Shown: positions 52,779-63,165 of the stretch, one piece after another
How the letters are laid out: each line of letters opens with the position of its first letter
Position numbering within the stretch: the stretch's first letter is position 1
Source of the DNA: Emiliania huxleyi CCMP1516
Lineage: Eukaryota > Haptophyta > Isochrysidales > Noelaerhabdaceae
Assembly (NCBI RefSeq): GCF_000372725.1
Contig: NW_005196756.1
Coordinates: 963,783 to 1,027,782 of the forward strand
Length of the DNA: 64,000 bases
Reading direction: 5' to 3'
Made by a program: the position numbers and the translations under genes
The notes under the pieces: generated by a model
Database searches by the model: none
Told to the model about the DNA's origin: nothing
What the model saw: only the letters and a program-made list of their open reading frames with translations

Positions 52779-55700
52779 TCAGATCTCGAGGGAGCGGAAG
52801 ACGAGGGGCAGGCCAAGCGAGGTCGCGAACCCCATGGAAGAAAACATGATGACGTGCCGCAACATTTTGGGGAACGGCGCCTTGGTCGGGGGCAGGAGCT
52901 TGAGCACCTGGCTCTCGACGAGGAGCGAGACAAACTTGGTGCTATGCCACAGCGCAAGCAGCGTCGCGAAGCCGAGCAGGTTGCGAGCGACCAGGCGCAC
53001 TGTGTTGGCGAGGGTGAGCCGCAGCATGAAGGCGCGGGCGAGGTCCGGCTGCGCCGGATCGAGGAAGTAGTCGTTGACGCCGAGCGTGGCGGCGCCGTTG
53101 GCGCCGATGATGAAGCAGATGCCGAAGGCAATCGCCTTGAAGGAGTAGCCGAAGGCGGACCAGGAGCGCGGCTCGGTGGCGGTGAAGGGGTGCACGAGGA
53201 GGAGGAGGACCCCTCCGACGACGAGGGCCGCCCATTGTGGCAGGCCAAGCAGGTACGAGTTTGGCGAGACGATCCAGTCGTTGACCGAGTCGCAAATGGG
53301 TAGCCACGCGCGCACGAGGACGCCGCCGACGAGCATGCCGCCCTGGACGTCGGCGGGCGAGGAGGCGCCCGAGAAAAGGCGCGCAAAGGCGATGACGGCC
53401 ACCCACAGGAAGGCGAGCAGGTAAGAGACGAAGGTGGCGAGCTGGTTCTGCTCCGAGAACGGGGTGCCCGAGCCGAAGCCGCCGTACCAATAGCGCATCG
53501 CAAAGAAAGGGAGGGCGACGGCGTTGACGAGGTACATCGACGGCCATCCGAAATCGGAGGTGGAGTGCGCAGTGGCCGAGCCCGCCGCTCCGAGCGGCCG
53601 CGCAAGGGCAAAGAAGTTCTTGAGCCAGTTGCCAATGTAGATGTTGACGGCGAAGAAGGTGACAAACATGGGAGGGTGCGCGTTGGGAGAGGCGGACCAC
53701 GAGAGCATGGGGATGATAAAGAAGTAAAACGTCTCGGCGCCGAGCAGCTGGCCGCACGCGAAGAGGCGGCGCGCGAGCGGCGAGTTGAGGCCGGCGTTGC
53801 GCAGCTTGTGCAGCGGCGGCATCAGCGCGAGCTCGTGCAGCTCCATCTGCCGCTGGATGTACCGCCGCACCGTTTGCCGGAAGACGTTGACGAGGAGCAC
53901 GATCGGGACGGTCACGTTGGGCACCTCCGACTCGAGCGCCACGGAGACGTTCCCCTTGACGGGCACATTGTCGAGCGTGCGCGCTGTCGCCGCCTCCGCG
54001 GCAACCCCGTCGGACGAGAGCGCCTTGGAATCGAGCAGCTTGGGCTTGACCACCTCGCTCGCCGCGGCCTGCAACTTCGCCGCAACCGACTGCTCGCTGA
54101 GCTCAGCCGAAAGCGCCTCGGCCAACACCCGGAGCGAGGGCGCCAGCGCCGAGATACGCACGTCGCAATGAGCGGTCAGCCGCAATGCCGCCGGCTGCGG
54201 CGCCTGCACGTGCGCCTGCGCCGAGTGGCGGACGAGCTGCATGGCGATGCCGCCCTCACTGGCCGATACCTTGGCCGCGGCGCGGCGCAGCGCCGCCTCC
54301 TGCTGCGCCGGCGTGAGCACCGAACGCGCGAGCGGCGTGAGCCGCACCTGCGCAATCGGCGAGTCGGTAGAGGCCCGCAGCTCGATGTGTGGCAACGGCG
54401 CCACCGCCTCCTGCAGCGCGGATGCCATGGCGGCCGACACGGCCGCGAGTCGAGCGGGCCGCTCCGGCTCGGCGTCGATGATGCGCAGCGCCTCGTGTGC
54501 CGCGATGGTGGCGTACGCGGGGAGCGACGCTGAGAAGCAATACCCCGAGCCCGAGAGGACCTGGTGCGACACCATCGGCGCCGAGCCGGCGCAAAAGCCG
54601 CCGACGGAGCCGAGTGAGTGCTCGAGCGAGCCGACGTAGAGGTCAATCTCGTGGGGGGGCACGCCGCACAGCTCTGGCGCGCCGCGGCCCGTTGCGCCCA
54701 GCGAGCCGAAGCCGAGCGAGTCGTCGACGATGAGGTAAAACCCGTACTTCTTGCGCAGCTCGAGGATGGCCGTCAGCGGCGCGACGTCGCCAGAGTTCAT
54801 GTAGAGTCCCTCGACGAGAACGAAGCGGCGCGCCACCTTGGAGGGCGGCAGTGTCTCGTCGGCGCGCGCCTGCGCCGCGAGCGCCGCCTCGAGCGCCGCG
54901 ACGTCGTTGTGCGCAAAGGGGCGGACGGAGCCGCGTGCCAGCCGCGTCCCGACGGCGGCAGTGAAGTGGACGCCGTCGTCGACGAAAAGGAGGTCGCCCT
55001 TGCGCACGAAAGCGGGCACAACCGAAGAGATGGTGGCGATGCCAAACGAGTAGATGATGGCGCGCTCGGTGCCCAGGAAGGTCGCGAGCGCCTTTTCGAT
55101 GTGGATGTGCGCGTCGAGCGTGCCGTAGAAGCCCCGCGGGCCGCACGTGCCGCACCCGTACTTGTACAGCGCGGCCTCGGCGGCGCTCTTGGTGCGCGGG
55201 TCGACCGTCATGCGGAGGAAATCAGTGCGGCGCAAGTCGAGCTCGCCGGGCACCTTGAGCAGCGCGTCCGCCGCCGCCTGCTTGAAGACCTCGTCGCGCG
55301 GCGTCTCGCCGTCGGGCGCCGCAGAGACGAGCGGCTCGGGCACCCACGCGGTGACCGAGCCGGGCGCATCGAGCGGCGCGTTGTGCAGCTCCTGCTTGCG
55401 CTCGATGGCGAGCTGGTCCAGGTCCTCGCCGCGCGCGAGCGCGGCGGCGGCCGTGGCGCGGTCGTAGAGCACGCCCGTCTCGAGGCCGGCCGACTCGACC
55501 ATGCGCAGCGCGTGCTCGAGCTCGTCGCGCGTGTGTGAGGCGGCGATGCAGAAGCGGGAGCGCGAGAGGAGGAGCGGCGTCGCGGGGAAGCCGACGACGA
55601 CGACGGCCAGCGCGCGCTTGAGGCAGTTGCGCGAGAAGCCCGAGATCTTCTCGGGGTGGTAGAGCATGATGGGCGTGATGGGCGAGTCGAGGTCGCCGAG

Positions 55701-57079
55701 CACGCGGCACCCCATCGCCAGGAGCCCCTTGCGGAACATGTTCGAGTTCTCGCGCAGCTGGTTGATCTTGCGCTGCCCGAGGTCGCCCGTGGACGGGTCG
55801 GAGCCCATGATGACGCGCAGCGCAGAGAGGGCCTGCTGGACAGCCGGCGGCGACATGGCGGGCGCGTACAGCGAGCCAGCCGAGTGGCGGCGCAGCGCCT
55901 CGACCATGTCGCGCGAGCCGGCTATGTAGCCACCCACCGAGCCAAACGACTTGGTGAAAGTGCCCATCATCATGTCAACGTCAGCGGTCGGGACGCCGAG
56001 GTGGTCCGTCACGCCCCGGCCGCGCGGGCCGACGGCGCCGACCGAGTGCGCCTCGTCGAGGTAGAGGTACGCGCGGTACTTCTTCTTGAGCGCGACCACC
56101 TCGCGCAGGCGGCAGAACTGCCCCTCCATCGAGTAGATGCCCTCGACGATGATGATGATCTTGCGCCACGGCGTGCCGTCGGGCTGCCCCTGCTCAGTCG
56201 CGCGCGCCAGGATCGCCTGCGCGGGGCGGGGCGGGCAGCGCACGGGAGCGGTCAGGGTGCGGGGACGGGGGCGGGGACGGGGGCGGCACGCAGCAGAGGG
56301 GACGGGAGGGCGCGGGAGACGGGAGAGGGGGCTTCTCGCGCCTCGAGCTGGTGCATGTCGTTGTGCACGAACGGTTGCACGCGCGCGCCCGAGCCCCGCA
56401 CACCCTCGACGATGGATGCGTGGTTGAGCGTGTCCGAGATGACGAGCACCCCTTTGCCGTTGCCGTTGACGTCGACGAGGACCTAGTGGGGGGGGGGGGG
56501 GGCGAAACGCGGCCGTGCGGCCGTGCGAGGCGCGGCCGTGCGGGGCGCGTCGACAGTGAGGGTCGTGGCATCCGAGGGAAGGGTGTGCAGGGCAAGGACT
56601 GGCACGGGAGCGCTCGCCGCATCGCCGTTGCCGTCGCGCGCGCGATCGCACACGTCAATCGAAGAGGAGGCCATACCCGCGATGGGCCGGTTCCAGCAGT
56701 CGACGATGCGCTGGTACAACCGCTTCGTGTAAAATATCTGCCACCCCGTCCAGATCGGCGGTCCCACCCGCTGGCCCGAGGGCGTGTTGCCGCGGGCGGC
56801 GCTGGCCGCGCGTCGCCAAAAGAAGAGGAAGGCGACGAGCTTCTCGACGAGGTCGAGGACCTTGCCGCGGGCGATGAGGTAGGCGTACCCGCTCAGCGCG
56901 TGCGCCTTGATGAGCGCGCTCGGCTCCGCCTCATCCACCTCCTCCTTGGGCGGCGCGGCAGCCGTTGTCTTTCGAGCCGCCGCCGCCTCCTTGGCCGCGC
57001 CGCCGCGCTGCTGCGCCTCCATGCGCATGAAGAGGGCTGCGGCGAAGACGGAGGCGATGGCGATGTAATACGGCCACAT
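52779..57079 (-). CDS. Serine palmitoyltransferase LCB2-LCB1 fusion with C-terminal PAP2-like domain
   Basis: Model: exons 57079-56642, 56482-56342 and 56216-52779, all phase 0, 1338 residues. An N-terminal membrane span (WPYYIAIASVFAAALFM) leads into LCB2: QIFYTKRLYQRIVDCWNRPI, ISDTLNHASIVEGVRGSGAR, VEGIYSMEGQFC, LDEAHSVGAVGPRGRG and the PLP-lysine motif GTFTKSFGSVGGYIAGS (Lys ~282). From ~545 LCB1 follows: YKYGCGTCGPRGFYGTLDAH and VGSLEHSLGSVGGFCAGS, lacking the lysine as LCB1 does. Residues ~1000-1338 form a multi-span PAP2-like region with KNFFALARP (K-x6-RP), but PSGH reads PSMY and the third motif reads SGASSPAD. SPT condenses serine with palmitoyl-CoA at the ER. About 85-100 LCB2 residues (from NLGSYNYLGF to the H-LE segment) are absent between exons 1 and 2. 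Intron 2 has a GC donor. Confidence 0.88.
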
Positions 57080-57252
57080 CGCGGTGCAATAGAGAAGGAG
57101 GACCCCTGGATGCAAGCCTGTTCGGCGCTCACCGTCGCTCGCCCCTCCTTGAAGTCGGCGACTCCTGGAAGCGCATCGACACTCGGTGTTTTTCTTGTTG
57201 GTGGTGGTGGAATGGACATCTCTGCGAACTGTGAGAAGCAGCCGACTACACA

Positions 57253-57289
<37 letters not shown>

Positions 57290-57290
57290 T
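56852..57290. repeat. Right arm of the inverted duplication; 5' region of the SPT fusion
   Basis: Contains exon 1 coding sequence, the leader and an AC/AG microsatellite. It is the intact counterpart of 50192-50914. A short reading frame upstream of the ATG (MSIPPPPTRKTPSVDALPGV, sense strand from about 57220) could be an alternative first exon, but I could not join it in phase. Confidence 0.8.
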
Positions 57291-57561
57291 GACTCTGAGC
57301 CGCATCTTGTGTGTTTAGACGAAAACATATACTGGGTCCTTCAGCCTTCCTGACCCGACGGGGACGCCATCACCCTCGCCCAGGGATCTACATGCTGTCT
57401 CAAGGTCCGACAGGCGTCGGCACCGGGCACCGCCTCGGTATACAAAATGCGCCTGCGGGCGGACCCTTACAGATCACAGATCACATATACTGGGTCTGGG
57501 AGATTTCTCTCCATACTGGTAACACCGTACGTGTAATAGTGGTGTGGGGAGAGATTCCGCG

Positions 57562-60500
57562 CTATGACGTCGGTCGCAGCTCTCGGGCCAGCAGCAACGC
57601 GCAGAGCATGACGTAGAGCAGCCCGACGCCGAGCCGCCGCAGCTGCGCGCGGTGGCGATCGAAAAACGTCCGCGCCCCCTTCGCGCCATCGTCGTCGCTA
57701 ACCTCGCAGACGGCGGCGCCGGCGGTGAGCGGCTCCTGCGCGAAACGGGAGTGGCGCACCCAATCATTGGCCACCAACTCTTCCACCGAGAGTCGGTCGC
57801 ACGGCGAGAGCTGCAGCATGCCCTCGACCAGCTCGGCCGCCTCACGCGGCACGTGGCGAGGCATCTCGTACTCGAGACCGACCACCTGCCGCACAATCTC
57901 GTCGAAATTCCTGGCCGAGAACGGCGGCTTGCCGGTGAGCATGAACAGCAAAGTCGAGCCGAGCGACCAGACGTCAACCGAGGGGGCGAGCGGCCGCCGG
58001 CCGCAAACTGAATCAGCACAATAGCCCGTGAGTTGCTCGGGCGGCGCGTAAGCGGGCGTGCCATGCGCAACATGCGACAAGTGCCCGATCTTGGCGGCGT
58101 AGCCCCAATCGGTGAGGACGGCCCGGTCGCACGCCAGATTGAGCCGCACCTAGGAAGGAATGGAATTCCCCCCTTGAGGCCGAGCCCGCGCAAGGTGGGC
58201 GCGGGGCGGCACGCGCGTTGTCGGGCTTGACGTCGCAGTGAACAAATCCGCACCGATGTGCGTGCGCGAGCGCGAGCAAAAGCTGCGCGAAGATCTCGCG
58301 CGCCTAGCGACGGGTCAGCGACAGCTCTGGGCAGGGCCGGCGAGCGCGCTGCAGCGGTGCAGAGATGTCGCGCTTCAGCGGGCGGCAGCCGACCCGCCGG
58401 CTGCGAGGTGACGTGCGCGGGCAGCTCGGGGCCGTCGATGCGCTCCATCACAATGTAAGTGCAGTCTTGCAAGTCGATGACGTCCGTCACCTGGACGATG
58501 TGCGGGTGGAGGCCGAGCTCGCGCAACACGTGTACCTGATTGCACAGCCGAACCGTTGTATTGAATGTTGCACGGTGCGGCCGGGGGGCGAGCTCGCGCA
58601 GCGAGTGCACCTCCCACATGATGAGCCGCTCCACGTCCGAGCCCGGCAAGTCGTCCCTCCCCTTGCGGATCATCTTGACAGCGAGCTTCCTCTCGCCCGC
58701 CTCGCGCACCACACTCGGAACCTGCCCGCCCCCCTCGCCGTCCCCGCCCTCGGCCAGCTCGCTCTGCGAATCGAGCGATGCCGACGAGAACCGGCGCCTA
58801 GCGGTCGTAGCTCGACTGGGTGAGGCTCCCGCTGACCAGCCGACCCTTCTCCATCGACGAGGAGGTGCCCGTGCGCAGCGAGGACCGTGCCGTGCGTCCC
58901 CTCACCAAGCGTGCCACCTAAGTCACACGCCGCGCTCGTCGAGAAGAGATCACGCTCACGAGCGCCCCAGTTGCAGAAACTGGCCGCCGAGCTCGATCAA
59001 GTTCGGCACCGAACCGATGTTTTGGCGGCACGGCGCGAGGATCGGCGAAGCGGGCAGCAACGCACCGCCTCCCGCCGCGCCCCCCGCCGCGCCTCCCGCC
59101 GCACCTCCCGCCGCGGCGCCCGCCGCGCCACCTCCGCCGCCACTCGCCGCCGGCACAGCGCCCGCGGGCGCCGCTCTGTTGCCGTGCGGCTGGCTGCGTG
59201 GCGCCTCGACTGCGGGGCAGCACTGGAGAGAAGCGAGCATCTGCTGCGCTGTGGTCCGCCACACGGGCTTGATGGAGGAGGCCGGGTCTGGCTCGAGAGT
59301 GCCGAGCGAGGAGAGGACGAGCTCGCCTGAGAGACGCCATGGAGGATGTGATGGACGTGGCGCTTGACCACGCCGGGAGGGGAGACGGCCGGCTCGCCGA
59401 ACCACGGCCTTCCACCCGACGAGAGGTAGCCGAGCCTAGTCTGGGGTATGTGCGGTGGAGTCTCTTGTTGGGCGGTGCGTCCGGGCGAGAGCAGAGACGC
59501 GCCGGCCAACCGAGGCGAGCTGCTGCAGCGCGTCGACAATGGTGGCGATGGGCGAGTGCTGCAGTTGCTCGCGCATGATGTCTGCTCACGCGCAGAGGGT
59601 GTGAGCTGGAAGTTTGCTGGAAGCTTGCTAGACCCGGAGTGCCGCCGCTCGCGCAAGACACACCGATCAGCTCGCTCGAGATGACGTGCGCCCCGCAAGA
59701 GATCGCGTCGTAGTGGCTCATCTTCTTGGCGACACGCGCGATCCGACCCCCGGGGGCAGCGCCAAAGTCGGTCAGCACCTAATTAATTAGTTAATTAGTT
59801 AATTAGGTGATTAGTTAGTTAATTAGGCGCCAAAGTCGGTCAACACCTTGACGATGGTGTGGATGTGCCCGTTCTTGCAAAACTCGGCGCAATGGTCGAC
59901 CGACGCCCACTCAACGCTGTCTGTGGAGTCGTCAATCAGCGAGACGGCTCCCGTCGAGCTGTCGTGGCAAGCGCGCGAGGGGGTGAGCAGGGGAGACGGC
60001 AGGGAACGTGTGGCGAGCGAGTGGGCAGGGAAGTGGGCGTAATTCGGCGACGAGGGTGTCGGTTGCGTCTCTCGGCAAGCTGCCGCGCCTGTCGAGCGCG
60101 AGGCCCCGCATCATCGAGAGCAGTGCCTGCGCGGAGGACACGTCAGACGGTCTGCACGCCGAGAGAGCTGAGAGGCGGCGGAACGAACGCATCTCCACAG
60201 GGCAAGGCGGGGGAGATGGAGCAAGCCTGCCGATCGCGGGGGCACAGCGCGGGCCTGCGGGAGGCTTTTGGCATCTAGAGGCGCGCCGGGTCATACAACT
60301 GGTTCGCCACGAGGAGGATCGGCTCATTGGCACAAAAGTGCGACGCCGCGTTCACCACAGATGACGCCCGCAGGGTCGCGAGCCCGCTCTGCGCGCCGGA
60401 GCCGGTGACAGTGCAAAACTCTAGCTTCATGCCTAGGAGGCCTCCGGGCGTGAGTCAGGCGTCTGAGGGCGTGACGTGCGGAAGGGGAGCTCGCGCCTGC

Positions 60501-60755
60501 TAGCATCGGATCGGCTTGCAGCGAAGCGGCGAGGGCGTTCGACTTGACGTCGAGGGTGATGACCGCGCGCTCGATGCCCGCGCGCTTGAGCCCGAGCAGC
60601 AAGTGGCGCAGCACCGGTGTCGCGTCAAGGTGCAGCAGCCGGAGGCCGAAGCCGCCTGTGCCCGAGGCGCGCCGCGCAGCGACGCGAGAGGTGCCGACGA
60701 CGAGGGCCGCACGAGCAAGGCGAGGATGGCGGGCCTGGCTGTCTCGTGAGCGCAT
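57562..60755 (-). CDS. Nucleotidyltransferase-like domain fused to a Ser/Thr protein kinase with C-terminal anchor
   Basis: Kinase exons: 58917-?, 58721-58611, 58535-58374, 58303-58217, 58149-57562. Splicing gives the glycine loop LIELGGTLGEGTHGTVLAA, ERKLAVKMIRKG, LHPHIVQVTDV, VMERIDGPELP, GFVHCDVKPDN, VLTDWGYAAK, GTPAYAPPEQL and DVWSLGSTLLFMLTGKPPF, then a tail anchor (LGVGLLYVMLCALLLAREL). The loop's first residues lie in an exon ending at 58988 that continues upstream to an Ala/Gly linker and nucleotidyltransferase-type segments: LDATPVLRHLLLGLKRAGIE, EPILLVANQLYDP, KKMSHYDAISCGAHVISSEL. Mapped upstream exons are 60755-60497, 60432-60287, from 60126, ending 59847, and from 59778. Oddities: HCD for HRD, DWG for DFG, and VAN where the transferase metal Asp is expected. 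The kinase part is firm; exons in 59000-59700 and the single-gene model are inferred. Confidence 0.65.
59779..59846 (-). other. 68-nt GT-AG intron formed by tandem duplication
   Basis: Sense strand: the upstream exon ends ...ATCGTCAAG (59847); the intron starts GTGTTGACCGACTTTGGCGC and ends TTAATTAG; the next exon starts GTGCTGACCGACTTTGGCGC (59778). The first 20 intron bases match the exon start at 19 of 20. The rest of the intron is TTAATTAG-type simple sequence. Confidence 0.9.
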
Positions 60756-61734
60756 TCTTGTTGACCCAGCGCGGACGCGCGGCACCTGCGGCCACACAGG
60801 AGGTGAGCAGAGCGGGCCGGAGGCTGGCCGTGCGTATGCACGCGCAGCAAGGGTGGCGAGTGGCGACCGGTCCAAGTCTCGTGCAGGTGGTGGTAGCGTG
60901 CGTGTGGCCCCGCGCGCTCTCCAAGCGTACTTACAAGAAGTCTCACGCCAGCGCCCAAGCAGGACAACTGAACGGCGAAAAAGAAAGACTGCCGGGCTAG
61001 CAGGAGAGGTCGGGCCCCACAGTCGTCGCGTAACCATCGAAAGGCGAACAGGAGGGGGACCGAGGGGAGGGAGGGCCCCCCTCGGAGTTGGGGTGAGGAG
61101 ACCGTGCGCGGAGCGGGGGGTTCCGAGCGGTGATGTCAGCGAGGAATGTGTGTGTTGTCGTGCTAGTGTCTGGTGTCTACTAGCCCCGAGTAGAGGGGGC
61201 GTTCCGCTGCTAGGGGAAACCCGCGGAGCGCAGAGCTAACCCTCGGGGACCCGTGTTTACTTTACGGCCCTTTCCCTCTGCGAACGCGCACCCCCGGGGC
61301 TAGGGCTCTCTTGCCCGTAACCCGATGCCAATCATCCGGCCCGCTGGGTGCGCTTCTGAGCTCCCTGGCCCTGGATGTGCGGTTAATGACTGCACTCCAA
61401 GTGTGCTTTAAGTCCGCGCGTCGCCCGCCCGCGCCCACCCCGATTCTGGCCGCCCTCCCGCCCAGCGCCCATCCGTCTCCCCTTGAAGAGGCCTGCTCTA
61501 CTCTATTTATACGACGTCTACGTCCTCGCACAAAACATTGCTAAATCTCTCTCTCTCTCTCTCCCTCTTCATCAGCCTTCAGAGTCAAGACCAGCGCGCA
61601 GCGCCACCCAGCGGTGGTTATAGGTTAAAAATCAGGAGTGCGATCTCTCCGCTCTCTGTGTGTAGTGAGAGCGCATGTCGTGTGCGTGATCTTGGGTCCG
61701 GGGTTGTGCCTTTGTGTGAGTAGTGAGAGCGCAT
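60756..61734. other. Intergenic, nothing assigned
   Basis: 5' flank of the kinase fusion and 3' flank of the secreted-protein gene. A TC run lies at about 61545-61567. No supported gene. Confidence 0.4.
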
Positions 61735-62613
61735 TCAGCAACAGCCGATGCTGCAGCCGCCGCTGCAGGTCACCCGCGCGTGGTCCCTCATGTAGAGGTG
61801 GAGCGTCGAAAAGAGCGACGTGTCGGTGAAGGTGCACGACGAGTTGCAAAAGTTCTTGCACATGGCGATGGTGGGCAGTGGGATGGGCTCCCACTGCCGC
61901 GCTGACGGCGGGAAGAGCGACTGCTGCCGGTCGGGATCGGCGAAAAAGAAGGCGTTGATCTTGCCGTCTGCGCCCTCTGACTCCTCGTCGTACATGGGCA
62001 CAACTGGCACCAGGTTCTCGGCCTTCCACGAGAGATGCGGGCCCGAGAGGTCCCTGAACCAGTGGCTCCCCATCCCGGAGAAGCAAGAGCCGCGGACCCA
62101 GCCAGCCGCGGCAGCCTCTGCCCTCGTCAGCGGCAGTTCGAGTGCGATGCCGCCAGCACCCGCATTGATCACGAGTCGGTCGCCCAGCGGCTCGGAACTA
62201 ATGGCTCGGCTGCAGGTCGCGTTCGGAGCACGGAAGGTCACTGATATGTACTTGCGCGGATAGCCACCGCTCTTCCCGGCAGGGAGGAAGAAGCCGGCCC
62301 TCACGAGGCGCGGCTTCGAGGCGCCCAAGACGTAGACGCCTGCGCCGGACACTTGTCCGCCCGGAGTGAAGTAGAGCAGTAGCGGCTCGGCGGGGTTGGT
62401 CGCGTTCTTTGAGCCCTTCTGGGCGTAAGGGATCCCAAGGCCCTCGAGGCAAGTGTCAGCAGCCGGCCTCCAGCCCTGAGCGGTGGCGGCAGCGACGGAT
62501 ATTGGCATGGGTGAGTACACGGTGTAGTCGCGCGCGAGCCGGTCGCCCAGCGAGACGCGAGCGAAGTGGGCCCCGGAGCCGGCCGCGAGCGGCAGAAGAA
62601 GATTTAGCTGCAT
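61735..62613 (-). CDS. Secreted protein of unknown function
   Basis: A single exon of 292 residues. The ATG at 62613 is chosen because it starts a signal peptide (MQLNLLLPLAAGSGAHFARV); longer upstream frames lack one. The body is a soluble, beta-rich sequence (LLLYFTPGGQVSGAGVYVLG, YPRKYISVTFRAPNATC, GSCFSGMGSHWFRDLSGPH) ending in a Cys-rich tail (MCKNFCNSSCTFTDTSLFST ... CSGGCSIGCC). Consistent composition over the whole length indicates a real gene. I do not recognise the family. Confidence 0.7.
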   Translation of the reverse strand: MQLNLLLPLAAGSGAHFARVSLGDRLARDYTVYSPMPISVAAATAQGWRPAADTCLEGLGIPYAQKGSKNATNPAEPLLLYFTPGGQVSGAGVYVLGASKPRLVRAGFFLPAGKSGGYPRKYISVTFRAPNATCSRAISSEPLGDRLVINAGAGGIALELPLTRAEAAAAGWVRGSCFSGMGSHWFRDLSGPHLSWKAENLVPVVPMYDEESEGADGKINAFFFADPDRQQSLFPPSARQWEPIPLPTIAMCKNFCNSSCTFTDTSLFSTLHLYMRDHARVTCSGGCSIGCC

Positions 62614-62727
62614 ATTTAATCGACTGACTCTTCCAATCGTGTTTATGCGTGTGCGCGGCGGGCAACGGCGAGGGTACAATTGTATTGAAAACCCACCCCG
62701 GGGTCCCGGCTTGACATGCAGGGCCCT

Positions 62728-63165
62728 CCAGGGGCCTAGAGAACACACCTGCCTATCTCCCTTTCCTCCCAACGCTGTAGATAGACTCTTTCATATTTAT
62801 TTATTGCCTCGGGTATGTTCGTAAGAGCCACATACGTACATACAAGAAGGTCTTTAAAAATCTCTCTCTCTACATACACTGACTGAATGAAGCTCTCACT
62901 CACGCCGCGCGTAGGACCTTTAGGGGCTAGAGAACACACAAACCCTCTCCCTTTTCTCCCAGTAAGCTTAAAATTCGCAAACCCCGTCAGCAGTCCTCCT
63001 CCGGGAATGTACGTAAGAGCTACATTCTCCCAGTAAGCTATAAGTACGTACGTACACTGAGGGGCCTAGAGAACACAACCCCCCTCTCTCTTTTCTCCCA
63101 GTAAGCTATAAGTACGTACGTACACTGAGAGAGAGAGAGACGTACGTACGTACACTGAAAAATAC
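62728..63165. repeat. Repeat cluster with GGGCCTAGAGAACACA and GTACGTACGTACACTGA units
   Basis: GGGGC(C)TAGAGAACACA recurs near 62734, 62924 and 63061, each followed by CTCTCTTTTCTCCCA. CAGTAAGCTATAAGTACGTA and GTACGTACACTGA recur near 63030-63060, 63098-63127 and 63146-63158. These look like two to three degenerate tandem units. No coding potential. Confidence 0.7.

Noticed and set aside
52779-57079. Viral origin of the fused SPT region
   Set aside because: Coccolithoviruses carry a fused LCB2-LCB1 gene, but here GC content, GC-AG introns and host flanking genes all point to the nuclear host; no viral hallmark gene is present in the window.
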